DNA of 64,000 nucleotides from Halocatena marina. Lineage in GTDB: Archaea > Halobacteriota > Halobacteria > Halobacteriales > Haloarculaceae. The position numbers and the translations under genes are program-made. The stretch is taken from contig NZ_JALLPK010000001.1 in the NCBI RefSeq assembly GCF_023276375.1, positions 2,356,001-2,420,000 on the forward strand, given 5' to 3'. The notes beneath the pieces were generated by a model. It was not told where the DNA came from. It searched no databases and was given only the letters and a program-made list of their open reading frames with translations. Positions 45,258 through 54,096 of the stretch are shown in pieces (position 1 is the first letter of the stretch; each line of letters begins with the position of its first letter).

Positions 45258-48200
45258 ATGGTCACGTCCGGTAGTACTGATGATCTCATCCGCTTACTGG
45301 AGCGACGAGTAGAGTTTCTGCGGTGTCTCGAATCGTCACCTCATCAGAAACCGGAGGTCGTCGAGGCGCTCGAGTGGTCGCGTTCGACTGTCGACCGCGC
45401 GCTCCGTGAACTCGAGCAGGCAGGCTTTGTCGAGCGGACGGGAGATGGATATGTAACGACGCTGGCCGGTCGACTGGCCACCATCGAGTACGACGAGTTC
45501 GTCGATCGGGTCAATAATGTTCTCGTTGCATCACCTCTCGTTGAAACCTTTCCCCGGGATACCCGCATTCCGCTTGAAGTGTTAACAGGCGTCGAGCGTG
45601 TTCCGACCGACGCACAGAGTTCGTTCGATATTCCAACGGCGGTTCGGTCTGTGATTGAATCAGCCGACCAGCTCACCGCCTTTCTCCCTGTTCTTGCGGA
45701 TCCGCTCTTGCTCGGGCTGTGTCAGTCACGTGTGGTAGAGGATACTCTCGATCTCGATCTCGTCGTCGGGCCAGATCTCTATGAAACACTTCACCAGCGC
45801 TTTCCGGGAACACTCGGACAGTTAGCCGATCACGGGGGAACGCTCATGCGTGCCGACCGATCACCACCGTGCTCTCTTTTCGTCGTGGAACGGTCGTCGG
45901 GTGAAAACGAAGCCATTGCTATCGCATACGACGGCGACACTCGTGCCGGAATATTCCGAAACGACACCGCCATTGCGTTTGCGCAGGCGCAGGAGTACGT
46001 AACCTCCGTCATCGAGTCAGCGACGGATGTCACAGAAGAGACAACAACGAATACTTCTGGTTCAGCAGTGCAACAGCGTCTTCCGGTGGCACAAACCACG
46101 GTTACCGAACATCACGGGCAGGTCGTCCTCGAACGGGAGGGATTCGTCGAGCTGACAGAGGAGTTTTTTGAGTCACGCGCACCCGGGCCACCGACGACCA
46201 GCTGGCGAACCGGTATCGACCTTGCAGAAATCGCGGCGGACCACGCCGTAGAACGGACACGTGAACGAAATGGCGAACGCCAGTCGCTCGTCGGTACAAT
46301 CCTCAATGGACTCAAAGAAGGCAACGATCACGCACTCATTGGACATCCTGGTTCGGGAAAAAGCACCGTCTGTAAGACGGTCGCCTACCGCTGGTACGAA
46401 GCTGGCTACGGAACCACACTGTATCGAAAGGAGGGAATGGGACAGGTGTTCGATAGTGCAACCGCACTCTGCAACCGTTTGCGCGAGTGTGATGGACACA
46501 CACTCATTGTCATCGAAGATGCGCTCTCAGCAGAAGCGAACGCCATCTTCCGCGTGATCGAAGCGTATCGTGACGATCCGACAGTGACCTTCCTCCTCGA
46601 ATCGCGTGAACACGAGTGGGACAATCCTTCGGTCCCCGAGCAGGAGACACACATCGATACCAACTGGAAAGAAACGATCGCACGCGTCGAAATGCCTGCT
46701 CTTGACGTGACCGAATGTGATCGACTCATCAGCCACTTCGAGACCGTGACCGGACGGCGAATCGATCTCGATGCCTCAGATCTACTCGATGGACACGAGG
46801 ATGACGACGATCCAGCGGCTCTCCTCGTAGTGTTGCACCGTCTTGCTCTCTCCGTCGATCCACTCGCATCGTTCAGAGCGATGACCTCGACAACGCTCAC
46901 AGAAGACGTACTACAGACCTATGACGATCTTCTGTCACTCGGTGACTGTGCGCTTGATGTCGGAGTGCTCGTTTCTCTCCTCAATGCAGCTGACATCGGC
47001 GTTTATCCCGGCTTCGTTTACGCGCTCACAGCTGACGATCATGATCGTAATCAGGAGATAATTGAAGAGGCACTGTCGTTGTTAAAAGGGCGCGTCGTTT
47101 TCGAACCATCCGATTCAGAGGATGGAACACGACCGTACCGCACGGTTCACGAGTCGTGGTCTGTACTGTTCCTCCAACAACTGTACAACAGAGGTCACGA
47201 ACAGCAAAAACAACGAGCAACAGAACGGTTCGACCGCGTCGTTACCGCTCTTTTATCGTTGGCCGATGACGAAACTCGCCGCGTGCGTATTGACTGGGAA
47301 TTCGCTGGGACATCACCAGTCATCAAAGAGATCTCTGCTGATCCACAAGGATGGGCAGACACGACGATCGAGCGGCTATTTTCCCTCGGTCTCTCTCACT
47401 CCACGCTCGTTCCGTTGTTCGGTGCGGGCTCTGACACGAAAATCAACCTCCCAGAGGTCTGCTCGGACGAGATGGAGATTCACTGCACCGAGTGGCGAGG
47501 AAAAATGTCTCTGTATGCTGGCAACTTCGACGATGCCGACCGCGAATTCGAGCATCTCGCTGACCTTGCGAGTGATGAAACGAGGGACACGACCGAAACA
47601 CTCCACGCAAGGAGCCTCAAACACAGGGGAACGGTCGCATTTCGTCGGAGTGAGTTCGACGAAGCCGAGCAGTTTTACGAACGGAGTTATTCGGCGTATC
47701 TCGCGGCCGGCGATGAACAGGGTGAGCTCGATGCGATCAACAATCTCGGAATCATCGCGTGGTCGCGTGGTGATCTCGACGAAGCGAAAACGTATCTCCA
47801 GACGTGTCTCGATCGCTATCGTGAACTAGACAACCACAGCGCCGAAACGGACGCGCGATTCAATCTCGCAACGGTACTCGATTCGAAAGGTGATCTCGAT
47901 GCTGCTGTCGATCACTATCGCGCCTGTCTCGACTACTACCGATCGATCGGGAACCATCGTTCAGAAGCGGATACACTCAACAACCTCGGTGTCCTCAATC
48001 GAAAGCGCGCCGACTTAGACGCGGCAGAACGCTGTCTCAAACAGGCACTCGATACGTACCGGGATATTGGCGACGATGTTGGAGAGGCGAACAGCTTACA
48101 CAGTCTCGGGCACGTTGTCCAACTCCGCGGCGAATTCGACCGTTCGATCGAATTCCACGAACGTAGTCTCGAACGCTATCAGGAGCTCGGCGACACGCAG

Positions 48201-48836
48201 GGAATGGCACAATGCCTCAACGACCGCGGCACCGTCGACCGCCAGCGGGGTGATCTCGCGGCCGCCAGACGACGCTACGAACGCAGCCACGATCTCCGGT
48301 GCGACATCGGAGATCGTCTCGGAGTCGCTGAGTCGCTTTTCAATCTTGGATCCGTTGCGCGCCTCGAAGGACACCTCGATACCGCCGTGGACCACATCGA
48401 GCGCAGCCTCGAGTGTTATCAAGAACGCGGTGACGTGCGCGGTGTGGCCAACTGTCTCCGACTACTCGGCACAATAAACCGTGATAAGAGCCGGTTTGAG
48501 ACGGCCGAGGCGCAACTCGCTGCGAGCCTCGAACGGACACACGAAAGCGGTGACAGAATTGGTGAAGCCCGAACACTCACACAACAGGGAATAGTTGCCG
48601 AGGAACGACAGAACTTCGAACGTGCCCAAGAGCGCTACGAAACCGCACTCTCGATGTTCCGTGATATCGGAGCGATTCCCGACGCTATCGAGACGTGCCA
48701 CCATCTCGCCAACGTCGCTACCGCGCTCGATGATATGGATGCAGTACTCGAATATCGCGAGACAGCGGCCGAGCTCGTCGAAAAAACAGGATTCGACAGC
48801 GGAGAAGCGAAGACGATGTTGGACGAAGACCGATAA
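45258..48836 (+). CDS. Winged-helix regulator fused to a STAND-like NTPase and eleven TPRs
   Basis: This 1192-aa protein has four parts. (1) A winged helix (about 8-70; 'EALEWSRSTVDRALRELEQAG') and a FilR1-like ligand domain (about 85-260), together forming a complete haloarchaeal HTH regulator. (2) A linker with 'FVELTEEFFESR' (about 290-345). (3) A P-loop NTPase with Walker A 'GHPGSGKS' (362-369) and Walker B 'LIVIED' (416-421), and a helical arm resembling STAND/NB-ARC proteins. (4) From about 742, eleven TPRs of about 40 residues ('INNLGIIAWSRGDLDEA' type). The order, HTH first, is the reverse of MalT or AfsR. Its target genes are unknown. A TATA-like TTTAAG at 45225 would give a leaderless transcript. 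Confidence 0.85.
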   Translation: MVTSGSTDDLIRLLERRVEFLRCLESSPHQKPEVVEALEWSRSTVDRALRELEQAGFVERTGDGYVTTLAGRLATIEYDEFVDRVNNVLVASPLVETFPRDTRIPLEVLTGVERVPTDAQSSFDIPTAVRSVIESADQLTAFLPVLADPLLLGLCQSRVVEDTLDLDLVVGPDLYETLHQRFPGTLGQLADHGGTLMRADRSPPCSLFVVERSSGENEAIAIAYDGDTRAGIFRNDTAIAFAQAQEYVTSVIESATDVTEETTTNTSGSAVQQRLPVAQTTVTEHHGQVVLEREGFVELTEEFFESRAPGPPTTSWRTGIDLAEIAADHAVERTRERNGERQSLVGTILNGLKEGNDHALIGHPGSGKSTVCKTVAYRWYEAGYGTTLYRKEGMGQVFDSATALCNRLRECDGHTLIVIEDALSAEANAIFRVIEAYRDDPTVTFLLESREHEWDNPSVPEQETHIDTNWKETIARVEMPALDVTECDRLISHFETVTGRRIDLDASDLLDGHEDDDDPAALLVVLHRLALSVDPLASFRAMTSTTLTEDVLQTYDDLLSLGDCALDVGVLVSLLNAADIGVYPGFVYALTADDHDRNQEIIEEALSLLKGRVVFEPSDSEDGTRPYRTVHESWSVLFLQQLYNRGHEQQKQRATERFDRVVTALLSLADDETRRVRIDWEFAGTSPVIKEISADPQGWADTTIERLFSLGLSHSTLVPLFGAGSDTKINLPEVCSDEMEIHCTEWRGKMSLYAGNFDDADREFEHLADLASDETRDTTETLHARSLKHRGTVAFRRSEFDEAEQFYERSYSAYLAAGDEQGELDAINNLGIIAWSRGDLDEAKTYLQTCLDRYRELDNHSAETDARFNLATVLDSKGDLDAAVDHYRACLDYYRSIGNHRSEADTLNNLGVLNRKRADLDAAERCLKQALDTYRDIGDDVGEANSLHSLGHVVQLRGEFDRSIEFHERSLERYQELGDTQGMAQCLNDRGTVDRQRGDLAAARRRYERSHDLRCDIGDRLGVAESLFNLGSVARLEGHLDTAVDHIERSLECYQERGDVRGVANCLRLLGTINRDKSRFETAEAQLAASLERTHESGDRIGEARTLTQQGIVAEERQNFERAQERYETALSMFRDIGAIPDAIETCHHLANVATALDDMDAVLEYRETAAELVEKTGFDSGEAKTMLDEDR

Positions 48837-48866
48837 ACCTACTGAGATACTGTTAGCACAGCAGTT

Positions 48867-49556
48867 TCACGATGGCGTACTGGCTACCTTGAATCCGTTG
48901 AGGACGCCTTGTCCATCAGTTCCATGCAGTTCTGGGAGCGCTGCACGCTCAGGGTGAGGCATCAACACCGCCGTGGTGTCGCGCTTGCCACTGACACCAG
49001 CGACGTTGTCGGTCGACCCATTCGGATTTGCACTGTCGGTGACCGCTCCGTCCGCGTCACAGTACCGAAAGAGGATTCGATTCTCGTCTTTTAGCTCCGC
49101 TAGCCGGTCGTCCGTGATCTCGAAACGACCCTCACCGTGAGCGATTGGGAGAGAGATAACGTCACCCTGCTCAAACGCGCTCGTCCACGGCGTCTGGTCG
49201 TTCTCGATCCGGAGATGAACGCGCTCGCACTGAAAACGCGCGCTCTCGTTCGTGGTGAACGCTCCAGGCGTCAATCCCGTCTCACAGCCGATTTGTGCGC
49301 CATTGCAGATACCAAGGACAGGGACACCATTCTCGGCCTGTTCTCGGACAGCACTCATCGCGGGAGAGCGAGCAGCCATCGCACCGGCACGGAGGTAATC
49401 GCCGTAGGAAAATCCACCCGGAAGGAGGATTCCATCGGTTTCGTCGGGGAGTTCATCTTCGTGCCAGACACGTTTGGCCGTCAACCCGAGCTGTGAAAGC
49501 GCTCGGACGGCATCACGATCGCAGTTGCTCCCACCGAACTGCAAGACAGCAATCAT
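48867..49556 (-). CDS. purQ: PurQ, glutamine amidotransferase subunit of FGAM synthase
   Basis: This 229-aa class I amidotransferase begins 'IAVLQFGGSNCDRD' and holds 'ILLPGGFSYGDYLRAGA', the catalytic Cys in 'VLGICNGAQIG' and the His-Glu pair in 'LMPHPERA'. It supplies ammonia to PurL for the fourth step of purine biosynthesis. The first base overlaps the stop of purS by 4 bases, so translation is coupled. The region around 175-200 ('DSANPNGSTDNVAGV') is a non-conserved surface loop. Confidence 0.95.
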   Translation of the reverse strand: MIAVLQFGGSNCDRDAVRALSQLGLTAKRVWHEDELPDETDGILLPGGFSYGDYLRAGAMAARSPAMSAVREQAENGVPVLGICNGAQIGCETGLTPGAFTTNESARFQCERVHLRIENDQTPWTSAFEQGDVISLPIAHGEGRFEITDDRLAELKDENRILFRYCDADGAVTDSANPNGSTDNVAGVSGKRDTTAVLMPHPERAALPELHGTDGQGVLNGFKVASTPS

Positions 49557-49804
49557 CGCTCCTCGACCACAGCTTCGTAGTCGTGAATGGTGGGATTCGC
49601 AAGGAGACGCTCCGCCATCTCCTCGGCACGTCTGACAGCAGCCTCACTCGATTCAGCTTCGAGATCGATTTCGAATCGGTCCGCAGTGCGAAGCTCCTCT
49701 AACTCGAACCCGAGACGGGAAAGCGCACGTTTCGTTGTCTCTGCCTCTGGATCGAGGACACCCCGCTTGAGACGGACGGTCACAGTCGCCGTATACGCGG
49801 CCAT
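49553..49804 (-). CDS. purS: PurS, small subunit of FGAM synthase
   Basis: This 83-aa protein has 'TATVTVRLKRGVLDPEAETTKRALSRLG' (central strand-helix), followed by 'VRRAEEMAERLLANPTIHDYE'. PurS bridges PurL and PurQ in the archaeal and Bacillus-type complex. It overlaps purQ by 4 bases on the same strand; purC lies further upstream with one other gene between. Confidence 0.95.
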   Translation of the reverse strand: MAAYTATVTVRLKRGVLDPEAETTKRALSRLGFELEELRTADRFEIDLEAESSEAAVRRAEEMAERLLANPTIHDYEAVVEER

Positions 49805-49990
49805 TGGATACGACTCGGTGATGATGGGTCAAATGGATTGCCATCTCTCCGTCGAGTCTTCCAGTAAGACGAACCGAACCGACTAGCAGCCACTAAACAC
49901 AGAAAACAACGATGTGCGGTCACTACAAATCCACTAACATCAGTACTGTCGATCAGTGACTGGAGAAGTCGGTGCCGACCCATCAGAGGG

Positions 49991-50821
49991 TTAATCGTAG
50001 ATGTCGTAGTAGTCCAGAATGCCACCGACAATCTTCTTCTGCCAGCTGACTCGTGCCTTCTTGTTTACGTTTTCGAATGTCTCAACGATGAACGACGGAA
50101 TTCCTGCCTCATAGGCGGCCTTTTCCGCGAGCAGTCCGTTCGGCGCGCGATTTGGCCCACTGATAGGCCCAGTACCAAACTTGAGTTTCTGACTACCGAT
50201 TGTTCTGTTCGCACGCTTGAGACCCAACGAAGCGGCATCAGAGGTGTTTCGTCCGGGCGAGCTGAAGACTGTTTGTCCCACACCCGATGGGTATTTGTTA
50301 CGGATACCGCGCGATTCCTGAAGCGTCAACAAAATATCTGGATCAGCCGCAGAAACCGCATTCCAGATCGATTGCGCGAGCTTCGTGGACGGAAGTTGAC
50401 CGAATCTGAATTTCCGGTTCAGGTCACCGAGATCGTTCCCACGAGTGTTGTTCTCGATAGCAACCGGATTTGCTTCGGGAAGTACTACGATCTGTCCGGC
50501 ATCTGGACTCCAGTTCGTAATACTGTGTGACGCAATGACTCCAGCCTCCTCATCCCCATGAAGACCACCAACAACGAACGCTGTTGGTCCCTCCACACCG
50601 CTGTCAATGATCTCAATGTCGAGATCAACATCGATCGCATTGGACAGATCTGGGAGATCGATCGGCAGTGTGTGCTCTTTTGTACCCTTATCACGGCGAG
50701 TACACGCATTTTTGAGTCCTCCAGCACCCGTTGCCTTCACCCGACTGACACTCACGATTCCGGCTCCGACTGCGGCTGCTGTTGCTAAGAATGCCCGTCT
50801 ACCGTGCCGTGCCCCTGGCAT
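49991..50821 (-). CDS. Tat-exported AstE/aspartoacylase-like (M14-like) protein
   Basis: This 276-aa protein has a Tat signal ('HGRRAFLATAAAVGAG') and then a metallopeptidase-like domain: 'AFVVGGLHGDEEAGV' (HxxE zinc ligands), 'VVLPEANPVAIENNTRGNDLGDLNRKF' (substrate-binding Arg-Asn-Asn motif) and 'PSFIVETFENV'. This is the succinylglutamate desuccinylase/aspartoacylase group. Export to the cell surface suggests it acts on extracellular or envelope amides. It lies between purC and purS on the same strand, interrupting the purine genes. Confidence 0.8.
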   Translation of the reverse strand: MPGARHGRRAFLATAAAVGAGIVSVSRVKATGAGGLKNACTRRDKGTKEHTLPIDLPDLSNAIDVDLDIEIIDSGVEGPTAFVVGGLHGDEEAGVIASHSITNWSPDAGQIVVLPEANPVAIENNTRGNDLGDLNRKFRFGQLPSTKLAQSIWNAVSAADPDILLTLQESRGIRNKYPSGVGQTVFSSPGRNTSDAASLGLKRANRTIGSQKLKFGTGPISGPNRAPNGLLAEKAAYEAGIPSFIVETFENVNKKARVSWQKKIVGGILDYYDIYD

Positions 50822-51009
50822 ATAGGAATAATTCTACCAACACAGCCTTAAAACTTTGTGAATAGGTGTGTAAATGGTTGAATTGTAGTAACTAAATGGA
50901 ATAAGCAAATGAATCATTGATAGAATATGATAAAGATCGATGATTTTGTGTGATTATACGTGCGTCTCCCGACTACAACAGTTGGAGAACATTGTCTACT
51001 GAGCCACCG

Positions 51010-52029
51010 TCACAGTTCTTCGATCGTTTCGATAGCCGCTGAAAGCGGTGGTGCATCGAACAATTCCCGATCGAGATAGCGGTTTGCTCCTGCAGTGTAG
51101 AGATCAGAGACCGCATCGATGACGTCCTGTTCGAGCGGTTGTGGTTCGACGCTGCAGATCGTCCGCCAATCGGCGATATCGCGGTCGATCGCATCTTGTT
51201 TTGCCTGATTGACAGCATCGATCCAGTCGGACTGTGTACGTTTGTGGTACTGTCGGAGCACCTCTTTCGAGAGTTGCTGTTCCTCGTAGGAAAAGCGATT
51301 CTCATCAAACGTTCCAGCGACATCGGCAACGCGGATCTCGCCGTCGTAATACAGACACTCGATCTTCCCGTCCTCGTGGTGAAGCCCTACTTCGCTGGCG
51401 TGTTGTGTGATGATCTCGTTTACGTCTTGTGCGATCGATTCGAGATCGTCAACATCTGCTTGTCCCGCGATGTGATCGGCTTCCTCCTGTGAGAGCTGTC
51501 GATCCGACTCCTCGTATTTTGTCGTAAATTCGATGACCGGTTCGGGGAGATCAACCGACTCATCGGGCCACTGTTCCTGATCGAGACCGACTTCCTCTGG
51601 TGTGGTTCTCGATCGGAGACTCGATCCGACAGGTACCCGATTTCGGAAGACGATTTCTAACGGTATGAGGTAGTTCTCTCCTGCTGCTGCGTGGAACGCA
51701 TCGTAGTCGTACTGCTGGCCTTCATGAGGTAATTCAGGAACACGGGTGAGATCAATGGCCATCTCTCGCGGAGGACGGGTGACCGTATCGAGACTCGATG
51801 GCCCACCCTTATCGAGCACGCCACGATAATGGGTCTCGATGCCGTCAGCCTCAAGCAGTTCGAAGGTAGCCGCACCCATCACACAAAGGCTCTCGCCCTT
51901 CTCTGGGATCTGGTCGGGCATCGTTCCCCAATCGAAGACTGAATAGTCGTCGGTGAAGACGAACCACCCGCGTCCGAGGCGGTCCGGCGTCGCCGCCTTG
52001 TCGACGCGGAAATCCTTAACGCTCGTCAT
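51010..52029 (-). CDS. purC: PurC, SAICAR synthetase
   Basis: This 339-aa protein is the long haloarchaeal form of PurC, beginning 'MTSVKDFRVDKAATPDRLGRG' with 'FVFTDDYSVFDWGTMPDQIPEKG' and 'ETHYRGVLDKGG' as nucleotide-binding segments. It makes SAICAR from CAIR, aspartate and ATP. ATG 52029 is chosen because a further in-frame ATG at 52080 adds residues outside the conserved start. It is separated from purS by the Tat-exported protein. Confidence 0.92.
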   Translation of the reverse strand: MTSVKDFRVDKAATPDRLGRGWFVFTDDYSVFDWGTMPDQIPEKGESLCVMGAATFELLEADGIETHYRGVLDKGGPSSLDTVTRPPREMAIDLTRVPELPHEGQQYDYDAFHAAAGENYLIPLEIVFRNRVPVGSSLRSRTTPEEVGLDQEQWPDESVDLPEPVIEFTTKYEESDRQLSQEEADHIAGQADVDDLESIAQDVNEIITQHASEVGLHHEDGKIECLYYDGEIRVADVAGTFDENRFSYEEQQLSKEVLRQYHKRTQSDWIDAVNQAKQDAIDRDIADWRTICSVEPQPLEQDVIDAVSDLYTAGANRYLDRELFDAPPLSAAIETIEEL

Positions 52030-52303
52030 ACCGATCCTTTTATCGGGAATCACTAATCGATTTCTATCGTTCAAACGCATCAGTGCGCGATAAGTGTTAT
52101 CTCCAGATAGTTTCGTGTGTGGAATAACGAGATCGATTGGCTGCTGACGGGAGAGGACATGGTGTGCGTTAGAATGATAAGAATAGATTATCTGCCATGA
52201 ACTGATGCCTTCACCACTAGTGCGTGATCTGAAGATGCTCGAACCGGAGCCGAGTGTCCGTAGTTCAGAGGGGTTTTAGTCATTCGGGGAACCATCGTCA
52301 GCA

Positions 52304-53674
52304 ATGGTTGAGAACAGACCGACGAACGTTCCGGACCCAAACGAGTTCGACTTTGCGTACAGGGCTGAAACCGATCAGTCATTCGAAAACGCCCTCGAAA
52401 AGGCCCGGAGTGGCGAGCGTCTCTCTATCGATGACGGTGTCGAGCTTCTCACGACCGGTACGGAGTTCGACGGCATCGATCTGGAGCGAAAAGAGCGTGT
52501 TCTCGAAGCCGCAGATCGTCGCCGAGCCGAAGTCGTCGGAGAAGAGGTGACGTTTGTGGCAAATCTCAACAACAACGTAACCACTGCGTGTAACACCGGC
52601 TGTCTGTTTTGCAATTTCAAAGATCCAGCTGGTGAGTTCGAGTCCGAAGGAGACAGAAGAACGGACGGCTTCACAAAGACGCCTGATGAGTCGCGTCGCA
52701 TCGTCGAAAACGCAATCGACCGTGGGATCTACGAAGTCTGTTCAGTCAGTGGGCTCCATCCCGCGCTCGCACTCGATGCGGAGCACCGAGAGATCCTCAA
52801 AGCAAACGGTGGGCCAAACTACAAACCAGCCAGTGCGTACCGGATCGACCCAACGACGTATATCGAGCAGATTTCGGCAATGAGTGTGGGTGATATCCAC
52901 GTCCACTCGATGACACCAGAGGAAGCCGCCCACGCAAAGCGTGGCACCGAGTGGTCGTACGAACACGTCTACAAGCGATTGTGTGATGCTGGTCTCGATT
53001 CTGTGCCGGGGACCGCAGCAGAAATTCTCGTCGACGAGGTGCGCGATGTCATCTGTCCGAACAAGATCAATACGGACGATTGGCTCGCTGCGATGAGTGC
53101 AAGCGCGTCGGTCGGACTGGACACAACTGCGACCATCATGTACGGACACGTCGAAAACGAGATGCACCGCATCATGCATCTCGATCGAGTACGCGAGCTA
53201 CAGGATCGCACCGGTGCGATTACCGAATTTGTCCCGCTCTCGTTCATCCACTACGATACGCCGTTGTACGATGAAGGGATGGTGACTGCGGGTGCAACGA
53301 GAGACGAGGACGAGCTGATGATCGCCGTCTCGCGCCTGTATCTCGACTCCATCGAAAACATCCAGTCATCGTGGGTGAAGTTTGGCGATGAGCTTGGTCT
53401 GAAGCTCCTCTCATGCGGTGCAAACGACTTCATGGGCACCATTCTCTCCGAAGAAATCACGAAACGTGCTGGCGGCCAATTCGGTGAGTTCCGATCCGTC
53501 AGCGAGTACGTGGAGATGATCACCTCAATCGGCCGTATCCCCGTTGAGCGCTCGACAGACTACCGCAAACAACGGATTATCGATCCCGAGGAGCGACCGA
53601 TGGGGCCGATGCTCGGCCCAGCGGCCGACGGAACACCACTACTTGACGACTACAGCGTAGTGGCTGATGATTGA
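52304..53674 (+). CDS. cofH: CofH, FO synthase subunit 2
   Basis: This 456-aa radical-SAM protein has the cluster motif 'CNTGCLFC' (Cys96, 100, 103), 'EVCSVSGLHPALALD' and 'PGTAAEILVDEVRDVICPNKI'. CofH uses tyrosine to build the 7,8-didemethyl-8-hydroxy-5-deazariboflavin precursor of F420; CofG completes the reaction. The protein begins at a proper ATG, and a divergent gap of about 270 bp separates it from purC. It is parted from cofG by a J-domain gene. Confidence 0.95.
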   Translation: MVENRPTNVPDPNEFDFAYRAETDQSFENALEKARSGERLSIDDGVELLTTGTEFDGIDLERKERVLEAADRRRAEVVGEEVTFVANLNNNVTTACNTGCLFCNFKDPAGEFESEGDRRTDGFTKTPDESRRIVENAIDRGIYEVCSVSGLHPALALDAEHREILKANGGPNYKPASAYRIDPTTYIEQISAMSVGDIHVHSMTPEEAAHAKRGTEWSYEHVYKRLCDAGLDSVPGTAAEILVDEVRDVICPNKINTDDWLAAMSASASVGLDTTATIMYGHVENEMHRIMHLDRVRELQDRTGAITEFVPLSFIHYDTPLYDEGMVTAGATRDEDELMIAVSRLYLDSIENIQSSWVKFGDELGLKLLSCGANDFMGTILSEEITKRAGGQFGEFRSVSEYVEMITSIGRIPVERSTDYRKQRIIDPEERPMGPMLGPAADGTPLLDDYSVVADD

Positions 53675-54096
53675 TTGCACGTAAGCGAAGGGTTCCGCAA
53701 GCTGCTGATGCGGGAATCCGGCGAAACTGACCGTCGAATCAACCACTCCGCCTTTCCGTCTCCGCTTGCTTTACCGCCCGACAGCGACGAGCAGTGAGAT
53801 CCGAGCACAGATCACCGACCGAGATAACGAAAGCAAAGTCGAGACAGTGCCTGAAATGTAGATCAAAACGGGAATAAAAATAAGAACATGGGACGGAACA
53901 TAATTGAGAACGAGCCACTCGATGAGTACAAGACCGGGCCGATTCAACCATTCATGGTTGACATTTCAGCTACTGAGATCAAATCAGTAATCGACTTCAC
54001 ACGATCAGAGCACGAGACGATGATATGGGAGCTTCCAAAAATTCGATAGGCAGAGAAAGACACCATAGATCATAGTATTTGACACACAAAAACCAT
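53675..54096. other. Intergenic region with a possible 53-aa frame
   Basis: This 422-bp gap between cofH and the J-protein is AT-rich. Apart from the short frame at 53888-54049, which is annotated separately, I see no gene, RNA or repeat. Confidence 0.4.
53888..54049 (+). CDS. Possible 53-aa protein
   Basis: The frame reads as 53 residues with a hydrophilic beginning and 'SATEIKSVIDFTRSEHET' near the end. A TATA-like AATAAAAATAAG lies within 15 bp upstream, too close for a leaderless start. There is no family match and no ribosome-binding site, so this may be a remnant or a chance frame. Confidence 0.25.
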   Translation: MGRNIIENEPLDEYKTGPIQPFMVDISATEIKSVIDFTRSEHETMIWELPKIR

